The position numbers and the translations under genes are program-made. A stretch of DNA of 64,000 nt from Ashinkailepas kermadecensis. Taxonomy: Eukaryota; Arthropoda; Thecostraca; Neolepadidae. Numbering within the stretch: position 1 is the stretch's first letter; every line of letters begins with the position of its first letter. Positions 22,205 through 34,689 of this stretch are shown in pieces. The notes under the pieces were generated by a model that was not told where the DNA came from, did not search any database, and worked only from the letters and a program-made list of their open reading frames with translations. The stretch lies in the NCBI GenBank assembly GCA_034440615.1, contig JAOTOM010003973.1, positions 124,001-188,000 on the forward strand, written 5' to 3'.

Positions 22205-22875
22205 CCTGATAGCCATCTGAGTGTGGCCGTGACTGTCTGTGTGTGTCTATGTCTGAGTATGGCTGTGTCCGTCTGTGTGTGTCTGTGCCTGTCTGTCTGT
22301 GTGTGTCTGTGTGTGGCTGAGTCCGTCTGCGTGTGTCTGTGTCTGTGTCTGTGTCTGAGTGTGGCTGTGTCTATCTGTGTGTGGCTGTGTCTGAGTGTGG
22401 CTGTGTCCGTCTGTGTGTATCTGTTGTGTGTGTGTCTGTGTGTGGCTGAGTCCGTCTGCGTGTGTCTGTGTCTGTGTCTGAGTGTGGCTGTGTCTATCTG
22501 TGTGTGTTGTGTCTGAGTGTGGCTGTGTTCGTTGTGCCTGTCTTGTGTGTGTGTGTCTGTGTGTGGTTGAGTCCGTCTGCGTGTTGTCTGTTGTGTGTCT
22601 GTGTCTGAGCGTGGCTGTGTCTATCTGTGTGTGTCTGTGTCTGAGTGTGGCTGTGTCCGTTGTGTGATCTGTGCCTACTGTCTGTGTGTGTGGCTGTGTC
22701 TGAGTGTGGCTGTGTCCGTCTGTGTGTATCTGTGCCTATCTGTCTGTGTGTGTGGCTGTGTCTGAGTGTGGCTAGGCCCGTCTGTGTCTGAGTGTGGCTG
22801 TGTCTGTATATGTGTCTGTCTGTGTGTGTCTGTGTCTGAGTGCAGCTGTGTCTGTCTATGTGTGTCTGTGTCATA
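22205..22875. repeat. TGTCTGAGTGTGGC satellite, left part
   Basis: Irregular 12-30-bp units (GTGTGTCTGTGTCTGAGTGTGGCTG). Confidence 0.95.
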
Positions 22876-24058
22876 AAGTATTAAGGCTAAATAAGAGCCA
22901 CAGGGGCCCATCTGGGTTAAGCCTATCTAGAAAAGGTACTAGAAATGTACATACTCTCACCCCAATCAATCCCTTATCTCAAGTTCCTAGGGAGCTATAT
23001 ATCCCAGCCTATCTAGCACCATTCACTTGCTGTTGCATAACACACTCAACAATTACAAGCTCCTCCCTTCATACTCATTGTGCTACCATAGACAATCTCA
23101 TCAGTATCACATCCCGAATGAAGATGCTGAATCCATTGCTAGGTACACCCTATATAAAGTTATAAAGCGTTTAGACTTAATAAGAGACCCAAAGGCCCAT
23201 CCAGTTAAGTCTGTAAATGGAAGATACCATAAGCCTGGTAAAAAGACCCACCCCAACGATCCCATATCCTGAATAAACCAGTCCCCCAAAATCCCACACA
23301 CCTATCAATGCCTATCTACCCTAGCTATCCAGCCCTATTCCCCTGATCTCTCTTAACACATGTGGATTGAATGCCTCATCAATAATTTTCCAACTGCATC
23401 CATGCCTGCTTAAAGGGGTCTGTGCCGTGCGCACTTAATTAACATAAATCTCACCCCATCCATCACAAATTATAACTCAAAAACAAGATTTTCCTGTCTA
23501 AAAAATGTGTCCACCCTACTTTTAAATACATTCAATGAGGAACTCCCCACAACATCAGCAGGCATCCCATTCCACTGATCAACAACCCTATGACTGAAGA
23601 CCTGTTGTAGCTTAACTGTCCTACACCTCAACTTGTCTAACCTGAATTCATGACCCATATGTGATACTCTAAGCTGAAGAGCGCCATTCAAATTAACCTG
23701 ATCTAGTCCTTTAACAATTTTGTACATTTCAATCATGTCCACCTTAATCTCCTATACTTGAGTGAGTACATATATAATGCCACAAGCCTTTCTTCATATT
23801 CTAAGTTACCTATTCCACTGATGAGTCTAGTTGCTTTGCGCTGCATTCTTTCTAACATGTCTATATCTTTTTCTAGGTAGGGGCTCCATGCTTGTACAGA
23901 ATATTCCAAGTGGGGTCGCACATATGCTAAGTACAGTTTTTCATGACTTCCTTGCTCTTATATATCACACTTCTATTAATGAGTCCCAGCATTCTGAGTG
24001 CCCTGTTCCTAGCTGAGCTACATTGTTTTTCTGCTTTAAGGTCTCTTGAAACCAACTG
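22876..24058 (-). mobile_element. 5'-truncated CR1/L2-type LINE fragment
   Basis: On the minus strand it encodes the end of a reverse transcriptase ORF: RPHLEYSVQAWSPYLEKDID, LERMQRKATRLISG, NLEYEERL, then after a frameshift YSLKYRRLR, and VVDQWNGMPADVV to ENLVFEL. This matches the C-terminus of the larger LINE at 39010. The 3' tail (GAGCCACAGGGGCCCATCTG) occurs twice (22895 and 23185), suggesting a duplicated tail. The fragment interrupts a TGTCTG satellite. Confidence 0.88.
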
Positions 24059-24705
24059 TGTCCATCTGAGTGTGGCTGTGTCTGTCTGTGTGTGTCTGTG
24101 CCTGAGTGTGTCTGTGTCTGAGTGTGGCTGTGTCCGTCTGTGTGTGGCTGTGTCTGTGTCTGAGTGTGGCTGTGTGTGTCTGTGTGTATCTGTGCCTACC
24201 TGTCTGTGTGTGTGGCTAAGTCTGAGTGTGTCTGTGTCTGAGTGTGGCTGTGTCTATCTGTGTGTGTCTGTGTCTGAGTGTGGCTGTGTCTATCTGTGTG
24301 TGTCTGTGTCTGAGTGTGGCTGTGTCCGTCTGTGTGTATCCGTGCCTACCTGTCTGTGTGTGTGGCTGTGTCTGAGTGTGTCTGTGTCTATCTGTGTGTG
24401 TCTGTGTCTGAGTGTGGCTGTGTCCGTCTGTGTGTATCTGTGCCTACCTGTCTGTGTGTGTGGCTGTGTCTGAGTGTGTCTTTGTCTGAGTGTGGCTGTG
24501 TGTGTCTGTGCCTGAGTGTAGCTGTATCTGTCTGTGTGTCTTGTGTTTGAGTGTGACTGTCTCTGTGTGTGTGTCTATCCGAGTGTGGCTCTGTCTGTCT
24601 GTGTCTGAGTGTGGCTGTGTCTGCCTGTGTCTGAGTGTGGCGGTGTCTGCCTGTGTCTGAGTGTGGCTGCGTCTGCCTGTGTGTGTGTCTGTGCTTGTGT
24701 CTGCA
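24059..24705. repeat. TGTCTGAGTGTGGC satellite, right part
   Basis: Continuation of the array at 22205 beyond the inserted LINE. Confidence 0.95.
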
Positions 24706-27700
24706 GCATGGATTTGGACAAAAGGATTCCCAGTGTTAGATAGATAAAACGGGCATTATATCATCCATTTGAAATATATAGCCTTACAGATTGCGATCTT
24801 CGTTTATGAGCTCCCAGAAATGCTCATAAACAAAACGTTGGGTCCATGGGTCCGATACTTCCTCCATCGCTGTAAGTCGGTGCCAACAGTGCCAATCCTT
24901 GAACACTTCTAGGCAGCTGAAGCCACTAGCCAGCCACTAGTTTTAGCCGATGGTATATGACCATGGCTTGAGCCTGCAAAATCACAGCTTCAGCTACTCA
25001 GCTCTGGATCGTAGAAAGGACGAAACGAGAGGCTAGTTCGAGAAGTCTTTTGACTTCTCGAACTTTGCTTCTCTTTGAGATATATTAGTTCTAATGTATT
25101 AGGGTGTAATGCACCGCATAGTGGCGACAAGTGCACAAGGACACAAATGTCGTATTTAATCTCCTTTAATATATTACGTACGAACCGGGCAACAACATTA
25201 TCCACCATCAAAAACTTCTTTACAACCCTCATATACAAATTATTTGGCTTTCCGGGTGTGATCGATATTATTGGAAGAAAATTTCATCGCTCTTTCGAGC
25301 GGCCGTGCGAGTTGTTCTCGGTGCAGTGTATTGGTCTATGCGTCACGATGTGCAGCTGCTACGTGCACTGTCCCACCGTGCACTGTACAGCTGCCGAGTA
25401 TTGGGGTGTCAGCCACCTGGAAGAACCTTGGCCTCCTTATGACGCACTTCACTGCGAGGTGTCGTCAATGGGTCACGCTGGTTGGCCTCCTGGTTGGCTG
25501 GTGGGCCTTCATATGACCCATTCGACTGCGAAGCCATATGGTGGCTTCGCAGCCATGTGGAGCCATATGGCACATCGCGAGCTATATGGCACATCAATGG
25601 CTCACGCTGGTTGGCGGCAGGGACCCGGGATCCAGCAGTCAGTGGTATTCAAACTCAGGACAGTACGCTTCATCCCAGTCCCAGACGTTCTCACCGCCAG
25701 ACAACCGGATATCCGCGACGTCATTGACATCAGCCAGAAGTAACGCCGCAGTTCGTGGTTAGACGACATGACGATGTCATGCTGAGGTTCAGGGGTGGCG
25801 GATGCAGGGAAAACTGGAGGCACGTTGAGTCCCCTTTCGAACTAGATGTGGCGCCCATTCGACTGGAAAAATGCGCCCTTGCCGTTCGCTCGAAGCACTC
25901 CTCTCCCCTTCCCGCTCAACGATTTTGGTCAGCCGATAGCGCCCCTTAGAGTAGCAAAGGCGCCCCCAGAACAAGTGTCCCGCCCGATCAAAATTCCTGG
26001 CTCCGCCCCTGGCTCAGGAGCATGAGCCAACATTAGCCACATGACCTTAAGCGTCATGGTCATGGCCACGCAGCTGGGCGCGCCAATGGACCGTGATGTG
26101 GCGCGGTCCGAGACTGGCGGAACGTTTGGCCAGCCGCGACACGTCATACGGAATCAGGGACAATGAGCAGCTTCAGTAGCTAAACGTCGCCAAACAACCA
26201 AAGACCGATCGGGTCTTTGGACTGGTATGAAGGCGAGCACACCATTTATGGACACGGGAGGATCCTGCAATTCTGATCGGAAGGGACTCGTTTGGAGGGA
26301 CGCCACTGATTGAGACAACTTCAGGGGGCACTCGAGTGTCCTGGAGAGGCGCCTTTCTCCAGTCAGAGGGTGCGACCTTTCTATGGGGTAACATGTCCTC
26401 TGTGCCTCTCCCTTAGATTCGCCCCTGGCCTTGGAGTAACACGGGTGGAGACTGAGCTAATCAGCGCTGCTGGTCCCGCCTGGCTGGCCGCCACACACAG
26501 CCGGTGGGATGGAGCTTGGGATGGAGCGGGGCTGCTCGGTGTCGGCCCGCGGGACCGCGGCCACGCATCACGGGCCGGTCGGCGCGGCACGGAGGAGGCC
26601 ACTCTGACCTGGCCCGGAGAGCTGCTGATGCCCGATGGAGCAGAGACGACCGGCGGACCGCACTGCCGTCCGCACAGAGCTCATGGCGCCGCCCGCCACA
26701 CACAGCGCGCCCACTGCCGTCCCAGCCGCCGCCGCCGCAGCCACAGGTATCGGCCGTGGAGTCACACCCCACCAGGTGCGTCACGTCATTGCACGTCACG
26801 GCCGACGATAACACCGAGGCGCGCTGTACCGGACAGTCGAGTGTGCACACAACTGTGCGCAGAACAGTGTGCAGAATAATAGGGCCGGAGTGGTCTCCTG
26901 CTGGCGGTGTACCACTGCACTGCTGTGCCTGTTCACAGGTGACCCGCCCCACCTGCCGACAGTACGGCTCAGACCGTACTGCCGCGTCTGTCCACAGATG
27001 ACCCGCCCCACCTGCCGACGGTACGGCTCAGACCGTACTGCCGCGTCACGGCTGTCGTTTGCGGTGTGTCGGTCCGCACAGGTGACGGCCCGGGTCCGTT
27101 CACCCGCCGGCGCTCCCACGGCGTGGCCGGGGTAGCGGAAGCGGCCGGAAGTGGTCTGGTGAGGCGGTCTGCTGGGACGGTCCGGCTGGCGGCTGGTGGC
27201 TCCAGCAGCTGCTGGAGACAGCTGTGCCCACCGTCCAATGATGGCCCCCACCATTTGTACAACTCAATCGCTGGTTAACGAGCCATGGGGTTTGCACCGC
27301 CAAATCACCCCGCGCCACTAGAGTGTGCGCCAAATGTTCGTCACAGGCCGCGAACTGGACCAGGGTCTTGAGGAAAGTAGGCTGAACATGCCGCCTATCG
27401 AATGCCAAATCTACATAATTGCCGACGGAATGTTCACATCTCGTTTTGCAAAACACGCACAATTTCACGATGAGACATATTCACGTGCAGGTGAATGTGC
27501 AATTGGAATGTTGTCCTGATAGCTATACATAGCTATCAGAACGGCATTTTCAAGTTCCAGACTAAACGCAAAAACCACAGCAGATCCTTGGAGTTGATAC
27601 CATTCCCAACAAGGCACACATAGGGAATTGCTATTGTTTTTAAAGACTGCCTTGGATATGGTAGGGCTGGGCCCAGCTATCCGTCAACACACGTGTTCTT

Positions 27701-28374
27701 GACCGGTCCTGACTTACTCAGAACAGCTTCCAAACAAACCGTAGGGCTGAGAACAAAAGAATGCCGCAAACAATGAACCGTGCTGTGTTCATTAGTGAAT
27801 GGTTCTAAATGTAGTTGAGTGGTACTCGAATTGAGTGCATGAACCATGGCAGGCTTGGGCCGCCACAAAATACAGGTACAGGTGCAGAGGTGCTGGCTCA
27901 GCATGCACGAGCCTGGGTCGGGTGGGTCTGGCGGCGTGACGTCATCGCGGCTTGTCCGGCATTCGCCGAGAGTTGTGTGTCGTGCAGGGTTGGATTTCCA
28001 CCTTGTGACCCAGGGTGTAGAGAAGACAATAATATAGGGCAATCGAATATGGATATTTGCCGTAGAACCTGTGGCATCAGAATCTCAGTTTGCATCTTCC
28101 GATGAATATTTAGCACTTTATCACAGAGCATTTCATTTTCAAATGGCGCCATTCAACCTACAAATGACAAAAATGCTATAATAATTATCTGGAGAGGATA
28201 ATGTTTTAGATGCAAAAAGCCACGAACAGCCAACTTTCCCACCTTCCTCGCGGGCGTGGTCAGGCGTTTGAATCGCCGCGGTCAGAGGCCACTGGCAGGG
28301 GTTGACTCGTGGTTAGGGCGGGTGCGACCCAGCCACTGGCCGCTCCAGAAGGGGCGACAACCGCCAAGTGACGG
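24706..28374. other. Spacer with one probable exon and old repeats
   Basis: Apart from the exon at 27104, no gene is called. 25035-25064 is a perfect 13-bp hairpin. 25430-25720 looks like a diverged tRNA-type SINE on the minus strand, with ATATGGC repeats. 25790-26430 is repeat debris (GCGCCC, GGCTCCGCCCCTGG). 26460-27070 is CpG-rich; a minus frame there is Cys-rich (TCNDVTHLVGCDSTADTCGC) with biased third positions, but no splice pair fits the neighbouring phases. 26930-27050 has a 66-bp duplication around ACCCGCCCCACCTGCCGACA. Confidence 0.45.
27104..27211 (-). CDS. Probable stalk exon of unidentified membrane-protein gene
   Basis: Phase 1 to 1, exactly what is needed between the 32-kb and 19-kb exons. 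After a split Ala it encodes 35 residues, AAGATSRQPDRPSRPPHQTT then SGRFRYPGHAVGAPA, rich in Pro, Ser, Thr and Arg, as expected for an extracellular juxtamembrane stalk. Acceptor CTGTCTCCAG, donor GCGG/GTGAAC. Two other frames are also open, so the phase fit is the deciding evidence. Confidence 0.45.
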
Positions 28375-28850
28375 ACATTGAGGGGGGGGGAGGAAGTGAC
28401 GGACATGGGGGGAGGGGAAGGAGGAAGTGACAGACATTGGGGAGGGGGAGGAGGAAGTGACGGACATTGGGGAGGGGGGAGGAAGTGACGGACATTGGGG
28501 AGGGGGAGGAGGAAGTGACGGACATTGGGGAGGGGGGAGGAAGTGACGGACATGGGGGAGGGGAAGGAGGAAGTGACAGACATTGGGGGAGGGGGAGGAG
28601 GAAGTGACGGACATTGGGGAGGGGGGAGGAAGTGACGGACATTGAGGGAGGGGGGAGGAAGTGACGGACATGGGGGAGGGGAAGGAGGAACTGACAGATA
28701 TTGGGGAGGGGGGAGGAGGAAGTGACGGACATTGGGGAGGGGGGAGGAAGTGACGGACATTGGGGAGGGGGAGGAGGAAGTGACGGACATTTGGGGAGGG
28801 GAGGAGGGCGTGACGAACATTGAGGGAAGAGGAGGAGGAGGAGGAAGTGG
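28375..28850. repeat. G-rich minisatellite, about 25-32-bp unit
   Basis: About 16 copies of GGACATTGGGGAGGGGGGAG then GAAGTGAC with variable G-run length. The plus strand has four or more G-runs per 40 bases throughout. Minus frames give proline-rich peptide of no significance. Confidence 0.95.
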
Positions 28851-30189
28851 CGGACATTGAATGCCAATCCAGAATGTGTAGCCAAACGTGCACTCATTAT
28901 TTTTTTTAGGGCAGAGACCGGGGAAACTTGAGCCCCGGTTGGTCAACATTGGATCCAGGATTACGTCAAAAGAGGTGGAAGGCCGGGTGGATGGAGATCC
29001 CGGGTTGGTCGCCACCAGGATGGACTCTCACTCATATAGTCTCCGTGGAAAATGGGGGGGGGGGGATATTCATCCTCAGATTATTCGCTTCTTTTCGAGA
29101 GGATAGGTACAATGCAAATCTTTTCGGTGAGCCCATTACCGGTTGGTCCGCCAAGGGCACCAGACTGCACTGCGGGACCCAATTACAGGCTGGCTGCAAT
29201 GCGGGATTTTCTATCAGGCCTACACCAGCAGGTGCGCAACCGCAACGGCACCAGAAGACCATGGAGGGTCATAATCCGGTGACCTCGTCGACCCTCTGAC
29301 GATGAAGGAACTGAATAACTACGAGACTGGGGGACTCGAAGGACAGGGTAAACATCGCTTTACGCAGAAACAATTGTAGTCCCACATAATTATGTCTCGT
29401 TGAAACTCATGTATGACATCAGCAAACAAGAAGCAGACAAGCAAACAAGCAAACAAGAAGACATTTGGACGTGAACGCATACGTACGTATATTTCTACCA
29501 TTATACAGTGTCACTGAGATTAAGGAAGAACAAACATTAAGGATGTGTCATTGTTGTCTGGGCCCCAAGATTTCGAGGAGATTCTTCGGTTGCTTATCCC
29601 CTTCCTTCCCGTTGGATCGGTCAGATCGGATCGGATCCCCTTGCCATTTGATTGGCCAGACCGGATCGGATCCCTTACTGTTGGATCGGCCAGATCGGAC
29701 CGGATATCCCTTGCGCTTGGATCAGCCAGATCGGATCGGATCCCCTTCCTCTTGGATCCACCAGTGTCTGCGGTTCCAGCCAGCCTCGTCCACACCATCC
29801 TGTGTCACGTCACCACAAGTCTCGGATCGCTCCGATCCTTACTATGAAAGATGTTCGATAGAAGGGCCGAATATAGTTAGCTTGTAGTCAGTACGTTCTA
29901 CAACACCAGTAACATATCACTCAGCCAGCTGCTCAACCAATCAATCAATCAATTAATCCAGCAACCAACCCATTAATGATGACCAATGGCTGGATCATTC
30001 TTGATCATTCTGCACCCATGAATTTGACGCTGAAAAAAAAATAATAGAGAGAAAAGGGTGGCTTCAGGACAGGAAATTATTCACGTTGTCTCCGCCGGGC
30101 ATGTTCTTAGTGTGAGTAACCTGAACGTGCTTACGTCCTCCCGGTGAAACCAACATTAGCCGGGTTGGTTAATGGTACCGATACCCATC
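28851..30189. other. Spacer with a GGATCGGATC repeat
   Basis: 29610-29760 has about four units of about 38 bp around GGATCGGCCAGATCGGATCG. 29920-29980 is CAACCAATCAATCA low complexity. No gene seen. Confidence 0.5.
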
Positions 30190-30695
30190 AACACGCGCAC
30201 CGGGGGAAGGGAATCCGCCCACCCCTCCTGTTTTTCGACGATATCTCATAAACGCGCGGCCATATTGTAATGAAATATTCGACCTTGTTAACAATTGATT
30301 AGCGCATCCTATGCAATAAGAAATCGAACTCCGTTGGTAAATACCCACGGGAACTGCGGGATGCGAAGTCGACCGACCGGGTGGCGGGTGGCGGGTGGCG
30401 GGTGGCGGGTGGCGGGTGGCGGGCGGCGGGCGGCGGGCGGCGGGCGGCCAGGCGCCGAGCGTTCAAGGTCACAAAGACTTCGTCGGCACGGTAGAGCGAC
30501 GGCGCGGTGACGACCGATCTCGACCTTATTTGACCTTGAATGCATTGATCTAGGATCATTAAATTTATACTGAAGCGATTTCACTACAGCCGTAATCTAC
30601 CCTCCACATTTTGTACTTCTAGTTTCAGTAGTTTCCGAGATCTTAGGAGTGAGGGCGAATCTCCCCGCCGGTGCGCGTGTTAGTTGGTAGACAGG
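30190..30695. mobile_element. Long-TIR MITE, copy 2
   Basis: Left end AACACGCGCACCGGGGGAAG then GGAATCCGCCCACCCCTCC; right end, reverse-complemented, AACACGCGCACCGGCGGGGA then GATTCGCCCTCACTCC, an inverted repeat of about 38 bp. The interior matches copy 1 (18015-18640) and contains an expansion of (GGGTGGC)n/(GGGCGGC)n at 30377-30448. No coding capacity. Confidence 0.85.
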
Positions 30696-31920
30696 AGTCA
30701 CATTCATTTACCCCTGTGTCCCAACTACGTGGTTATTCCTTTCAGTATGGATGGGTGTGGTGCACATGAAGCTAGGCCAGTCCAATCTGCGCCCTCGCTT
30801 TGTTTAAATAACGCGCTCTTCCGTTCCCACGCTTGGGAAATGACAGCATGGATTTCATAGAAGAAAGCCACAGCGTACCGCATCCACTAAGGTTTCGTCG
30901 GTGACCACCACTCTGTTGCGGCCGGTGGCTTCTGCAGCACCACCTGACGCGGCACCGCCAACCCGTTGGGACTGCGGGAAACGACGCCGAGCGGCGCTCA
31001 GTACGATAAGGGACCGTCACACCAGCGGGTCTCCAGCCAAGGAGCCGTCACAGCATCAGATCTACCACCAACGTACCGTCACGGCATCAGATCTACAACC
31101 AACGTACCGTCACGGCATCAGATCTAAAGCAAAGGGACCGTCACAACAGTAGATTTACAACCAACGTACCGTCACGGCATCGGATCAGAAACCAATGCAG
31201 CGTCGCAACACCGGACCAAAGAGTAGCATACTGCCACAAACCGAATCTAGAACGAACCTCGAGCCGAATATCAAATCAGAAGACACCGCACAGTGGTGCC
31301 GACCATTCCAGGGAGACGTCCGCTCCACACCACAGATCGCAGTAGCAGACGTCATCGAACCGTGATCCCGACCATTCCAGGGAGACGTCCACCTCACATC
31401 ACAGACCGCAATAGCAGACACCGCACTGTGGTTCCGGCAAGCTTTGCTGCTGTGAAAGTGGGTTCGGCAACCACGCGTCGCCTAACATCTGTCATAAACC
31501 TGCTGCTTCGAGCGCTGTAGCATGAAGTGACTCCATAGCCCAACTACGTGGACCATCTGAGCAGATACCCAGACTCTGCCGCTCCATCAATGGTCAGCGG
31601 GAGGGGAGGCGGTCATGACGGAATCCGGAGCTCCGCCAACATACATTGTTCAGCGGGGTGGGGGGGGGGGGGATCAACCCGGGTTCTGGAGCTCCGCCGA
31701 CCTACGTTTTCGGCAGGAGGGGAGGGGTCACGGTAGACTCGGGAGTTCCGCCAATCTGCCGTGTTCAGCTGGAGGGGAGGAGCATCGGGAGACTTGGTAC
31801 TCTGCTGAATCACCTGCACACAGCAGGAGGGGCTCCACTGACTCACCTGTATTCAGCGGGGGGGGGGGGGGCTCCGCTGATTCACCTGTATACAGCTGGG
31901 GCGTGGCTGCGCCGACCCAC
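30696..31920. other. Spacer with short repeats, no gene seen
   Basis: 31040-31200 has about five 31-bp units (GTACCGTCACGGCATCAGAT then CTACAACCAAC). 31290-31400 carries a 65-bp duplication around GACCATTCCAGGGAGACGTC. 31540-31900 has repeated GGAGCTCCGCC and GATTCACCTGTATACAGC units with poly-G runs. Confidence 0.6.
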
Positions 31921-32191
31921 CTGTGTGCAGCAGAACAACGTAGCAGTCGGCGGCGGCGGCCAGCTGGGCGCCCAGTGAGCCGGCGCAGGTGACAAGGTCG
32001 GCGGCGGGCGGGCCCAGGTAGCCGGCGGCGGCCAGCGGGTCTGGCCAAGGCGCCGGCGCCACGCAGCCGCCGCCGGCCCGCTCGTGGCGCACACACAGCG
32101 ACCACAGCACGCCGGCCGTCGACGGGTGCACCGTGAACAGCATCCCGGCGGGCCGCGCCGTCCGGCGGCCGCAGATCAATGGCCGTCCCGT
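31921..32191 (-). CDS. Exon of unidentified membrane-protein gene (extracellular part)
   Basis: 90 codons plus one base, phase 0 to 1, from TGRPLICGRRTARPAGMLFT through AGVLWSLCVRHERAGGGC to DCYVVLLHT. Third positions are almost all G or C in this frame only. The acceptor is GTCTGGCCAG and the donor CACAG/GTGGGT. The product has five cysteines and Ala/Gly/Pro-rich connectors and looks like part of an ectodomain. No family is recognised. On the donor side lie G-rich low-complexity repeats (31640-31890). Confidence 0.72.
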
Positions 32192-34054
32192 CTGGCCAGA
32201 CGACGTGACGTCAGCGTGAGACCGCGCTCACGACGCCGGCAGCCGAGCCAGGCCGGTGTCCTGCGGCGGCGTCCACCGGCTAACTGCTACCGGACCCGGT
32301 CACACCGGCCACCTGCCAATGACAACACGCTGCCGGCGATAGCGGCCGCCGCCGCCCCAGCTGACTTCACACACTCCACGGCCGACCGGGGAAGGGAGAG
32401 CAGACCGAGGCCGAAGCGACCAACACTACTTATTGACGACGTAACACCACTTGTCGCGGCACGGAGTCGGCCGCTGAGTGCGGTGCCGACTGGCAGTGTT
32501 GACTGGCGGTGGCCGCCGCCGCAGCCGCTGCCGCCGCCGCCGCCCGGCCATACCAGGCCGCAGGGGCGATGGCGGCGGTGGCGCCGCCCGCGGCAGATCG
32601 ATGACGCAGCGGCCATCGGCGTCGCCGGCTATCACGTCAGCCGGCGTCCGGCCCGCGTAGGGACGCCGCGCCAATGTCGCGCCGGCGCCAGAACTCGCCC
32701 AACCCCGCCACCAACACCACACACTCGCCGGCGACCTCCGTCGCCTGCCAGGCCGCTCCTAGTCCTGCCCAGTGACACTAGGGCGCCCTCAGGGCTCCCC
32801 GGTGAGGCGCTCTCAGACCTTCCGGCTGCCGAATGCACAGTGGAGCGGATGACACCCTCTGGAGTCCAGACAGCTCTGGCGCAGCGACACAGTGGAGCGA
32901 TGACACCCTCTGGAGTCCAGACAGCTCTGGCGCAGCGACACAGTGGAGCGATGACACCCTCTGGAGTCCAGACAGCTCTGGCGCAGAGACACAGCGCCTT
33001 CCGGACCAGTTAAAATCACATCAAGAAAATCATCCCGCCGAATGGACTTGGGTTTCATGAACTGCACTCGAGGTATTTGGCACAAAGCACGTTCATTGGA
33101 AGCGTCGCGACAGATAGGGACGGAGGACTAGTCACCCCAAACTCCTCCAAATTTCACACTACGCCTGAGGGGTTGTACTCGAAAAAAAACAGCCTGAGAA
33201 CTCCCTTGTATCACCCTCAACCCTATCCAAAATCCGTGGCGACACCCATGAGTGCTCTCGCCAATTATAGGCGGGTATGCCAAACTTCAAAACGATGGCC
33301 TAAACGGGTTCGAAGCTATCTTAAGAAACTGAAGCGGAAGGTGTGAAATTAAACCCGAACTGCGATAGTTATTCGGCTGCATTTACGTTTCAAAGTGCCC
33401 AAAATCCAGTTGTTCACCAGACAATTTCATGGGTGGTAACTGGGAATAAATCCACTAGCGTTAACCTCGGCAATTCCACTGATAATATGTATAGCTTGCA
33501 CTTACATATTTTGCTTGTACCTACATACTCCACTTGTGTTTCCATCAAAACAACCTTCACGCCAGACAGAACGAAATCAAGCGTCCTTTTGACAGCGACC
33601 AATACATTCGCGGCCCTCTAATATAACCTGGTTAGCTCTCGGTTCATTCACATTGGAAATTGGAACGATTGGTTGTTATTGTTTGTTATATGGGCTTTAG
33701 GGCGCCTCGACTGCTGTGGTCACGTTGCGCCCATACATTGCAATTAAACATGCCAAAAACCTTAGGCCGTGGTACACCGTTAATTGCACGTACGGTGGTA
33801 CCCTTTAAGTTGGCCTCGCCCACTTACTTCCATTGTCTCATTTGCCCAGCGATTACTCGTTACGGCGCAATTGCACCTGCGCCATTCAGGACATCATGAA
33901 ACATCTGTTGGCGTGAGATGCGACAATTCGGTGGTTAATATTAGATTGCATGCGCGGTGTTCCGTTTATCTACATAAAAAAATGCATCTGACTTGTCGGG
34001 TTTCCGGCCGGAGCCCGCCGGGCGTGACGTGACGTGACGCCCGTCGGCTCCCCG
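32192..34054. other. CpG-rich then AT-richer spacer
   Basis: 32192-32800 is extremely CpG-rich with GCC/GGC runs and many open frames of Arg/Ala/Pro. It resembles a CpG island, but I cannot define an exon or promoter. 32845-32990 is a three-copy 51-bp repeat (GTGGAGCGATGACACCCTCT then GGAGTCCAGACAGCTCTGGC). 33010-33660 is unique. Confidence 0.45.
33662..33732 (-). mobile_element. SINE-core relative (copy 1)
   Basis: GTTATTGTTTGTTATATGGG then CTTTAGGGCGCCTCGACTGC, TGTGGTCA..GCGCCCATA. Same short family as 57489, 59641, 62685 and 63897. Confidence 0.6.
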
Positions 34055-34300
34055 CCGCCGGTCAGCCCATGTGGACGGGGTGGCTGGGTACGGCTGCCTG
34101 ACCCTACGCAGTGACCCGGCCCTCCATCCTAAGTTCTGCCTGTCAGCCCATGTGGACGGGGTGGCTGGGTACGACTGCCTGATACGACGCAGTGACCCGG
34201 CCCTCCATCCTAAGGTCTGCCGGCCAGCCGATGTGGACGGGGTGGCTGGGTACGGCTGCCTGACCCTACGCAGTGACCCGGCCCTCCGTCCTGGAGTCTT
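34055..34300. repeat. 81-bp tandem repeat, 3 copies
   Basis: Unit beginning GTGGACGGGGTGGCTGGGTA, including CGCAGTGACCCGGCCCTCC. Confidence 0.95.
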
Positions 34301-34504
34301 TCCGCCACGTGACGTCAGGGGGGAACGGGGAGGGAGGAGTTATAATTCAGAACTGTGGCGGTGACGACATACCAGGTGACGTCATAACCAATACCACCAA
34401 TGTCACTGCCTTCATCAAGAGCAGGTGACGTCATCCATCGCGCCTCGCCCTGCCGTCCGGTTCAGGCTGCTGCATGGCGGCGGGGAAGGCGGCAGGCCAG
34501 TCTG

Positions 34505-34675
34505 TTGGTTGGTTATTGGTTTTACGACACGTCGACCGTTGAGTCATGTAGCGTCGCCAATATCTCACGCCGATTGGTCGCGGGCGAAGAGTAGCGACAG
34601 GTGAGACTCGAACCCACAACCTTTCGATTGTGAGACGAGCATCTTACCCCTAGAACACTCGTCCCCCCCCCCCCC
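34505..34675 (-). mobile_element. tRNA-derived SINE
   Basis: Same family and orientation as the 8093 copy; the head ends next to a poly-C run. Perfect 14-bp target duplication GGCAGGCCAGTCTG at 34491-34504 and 34676-34689. Confidence 0.95.
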
Positions 34676-34689
34676 GGCAGGCCAGTCTG

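Noticed and set aside
26461..26952. Cys-rich minus-strand frame (TCNDVTHLVGCDSTADTCGC) as an exon
   Set aside because: Third-position bias is tempting, but available acceptor and donor give phases that do not fit its neighbours (phase 0 to 2); may be CpG-island sequence.
28260..29015. Proline-rich minus-strand ORFs
   Set aside because: Translation of the G-rich minisatellite.
32287..32722. GC-rich open frames as a first exon
   Set aside because: CpG-rich low complexity opens most frames; no initiation or splice signals that can be defended.
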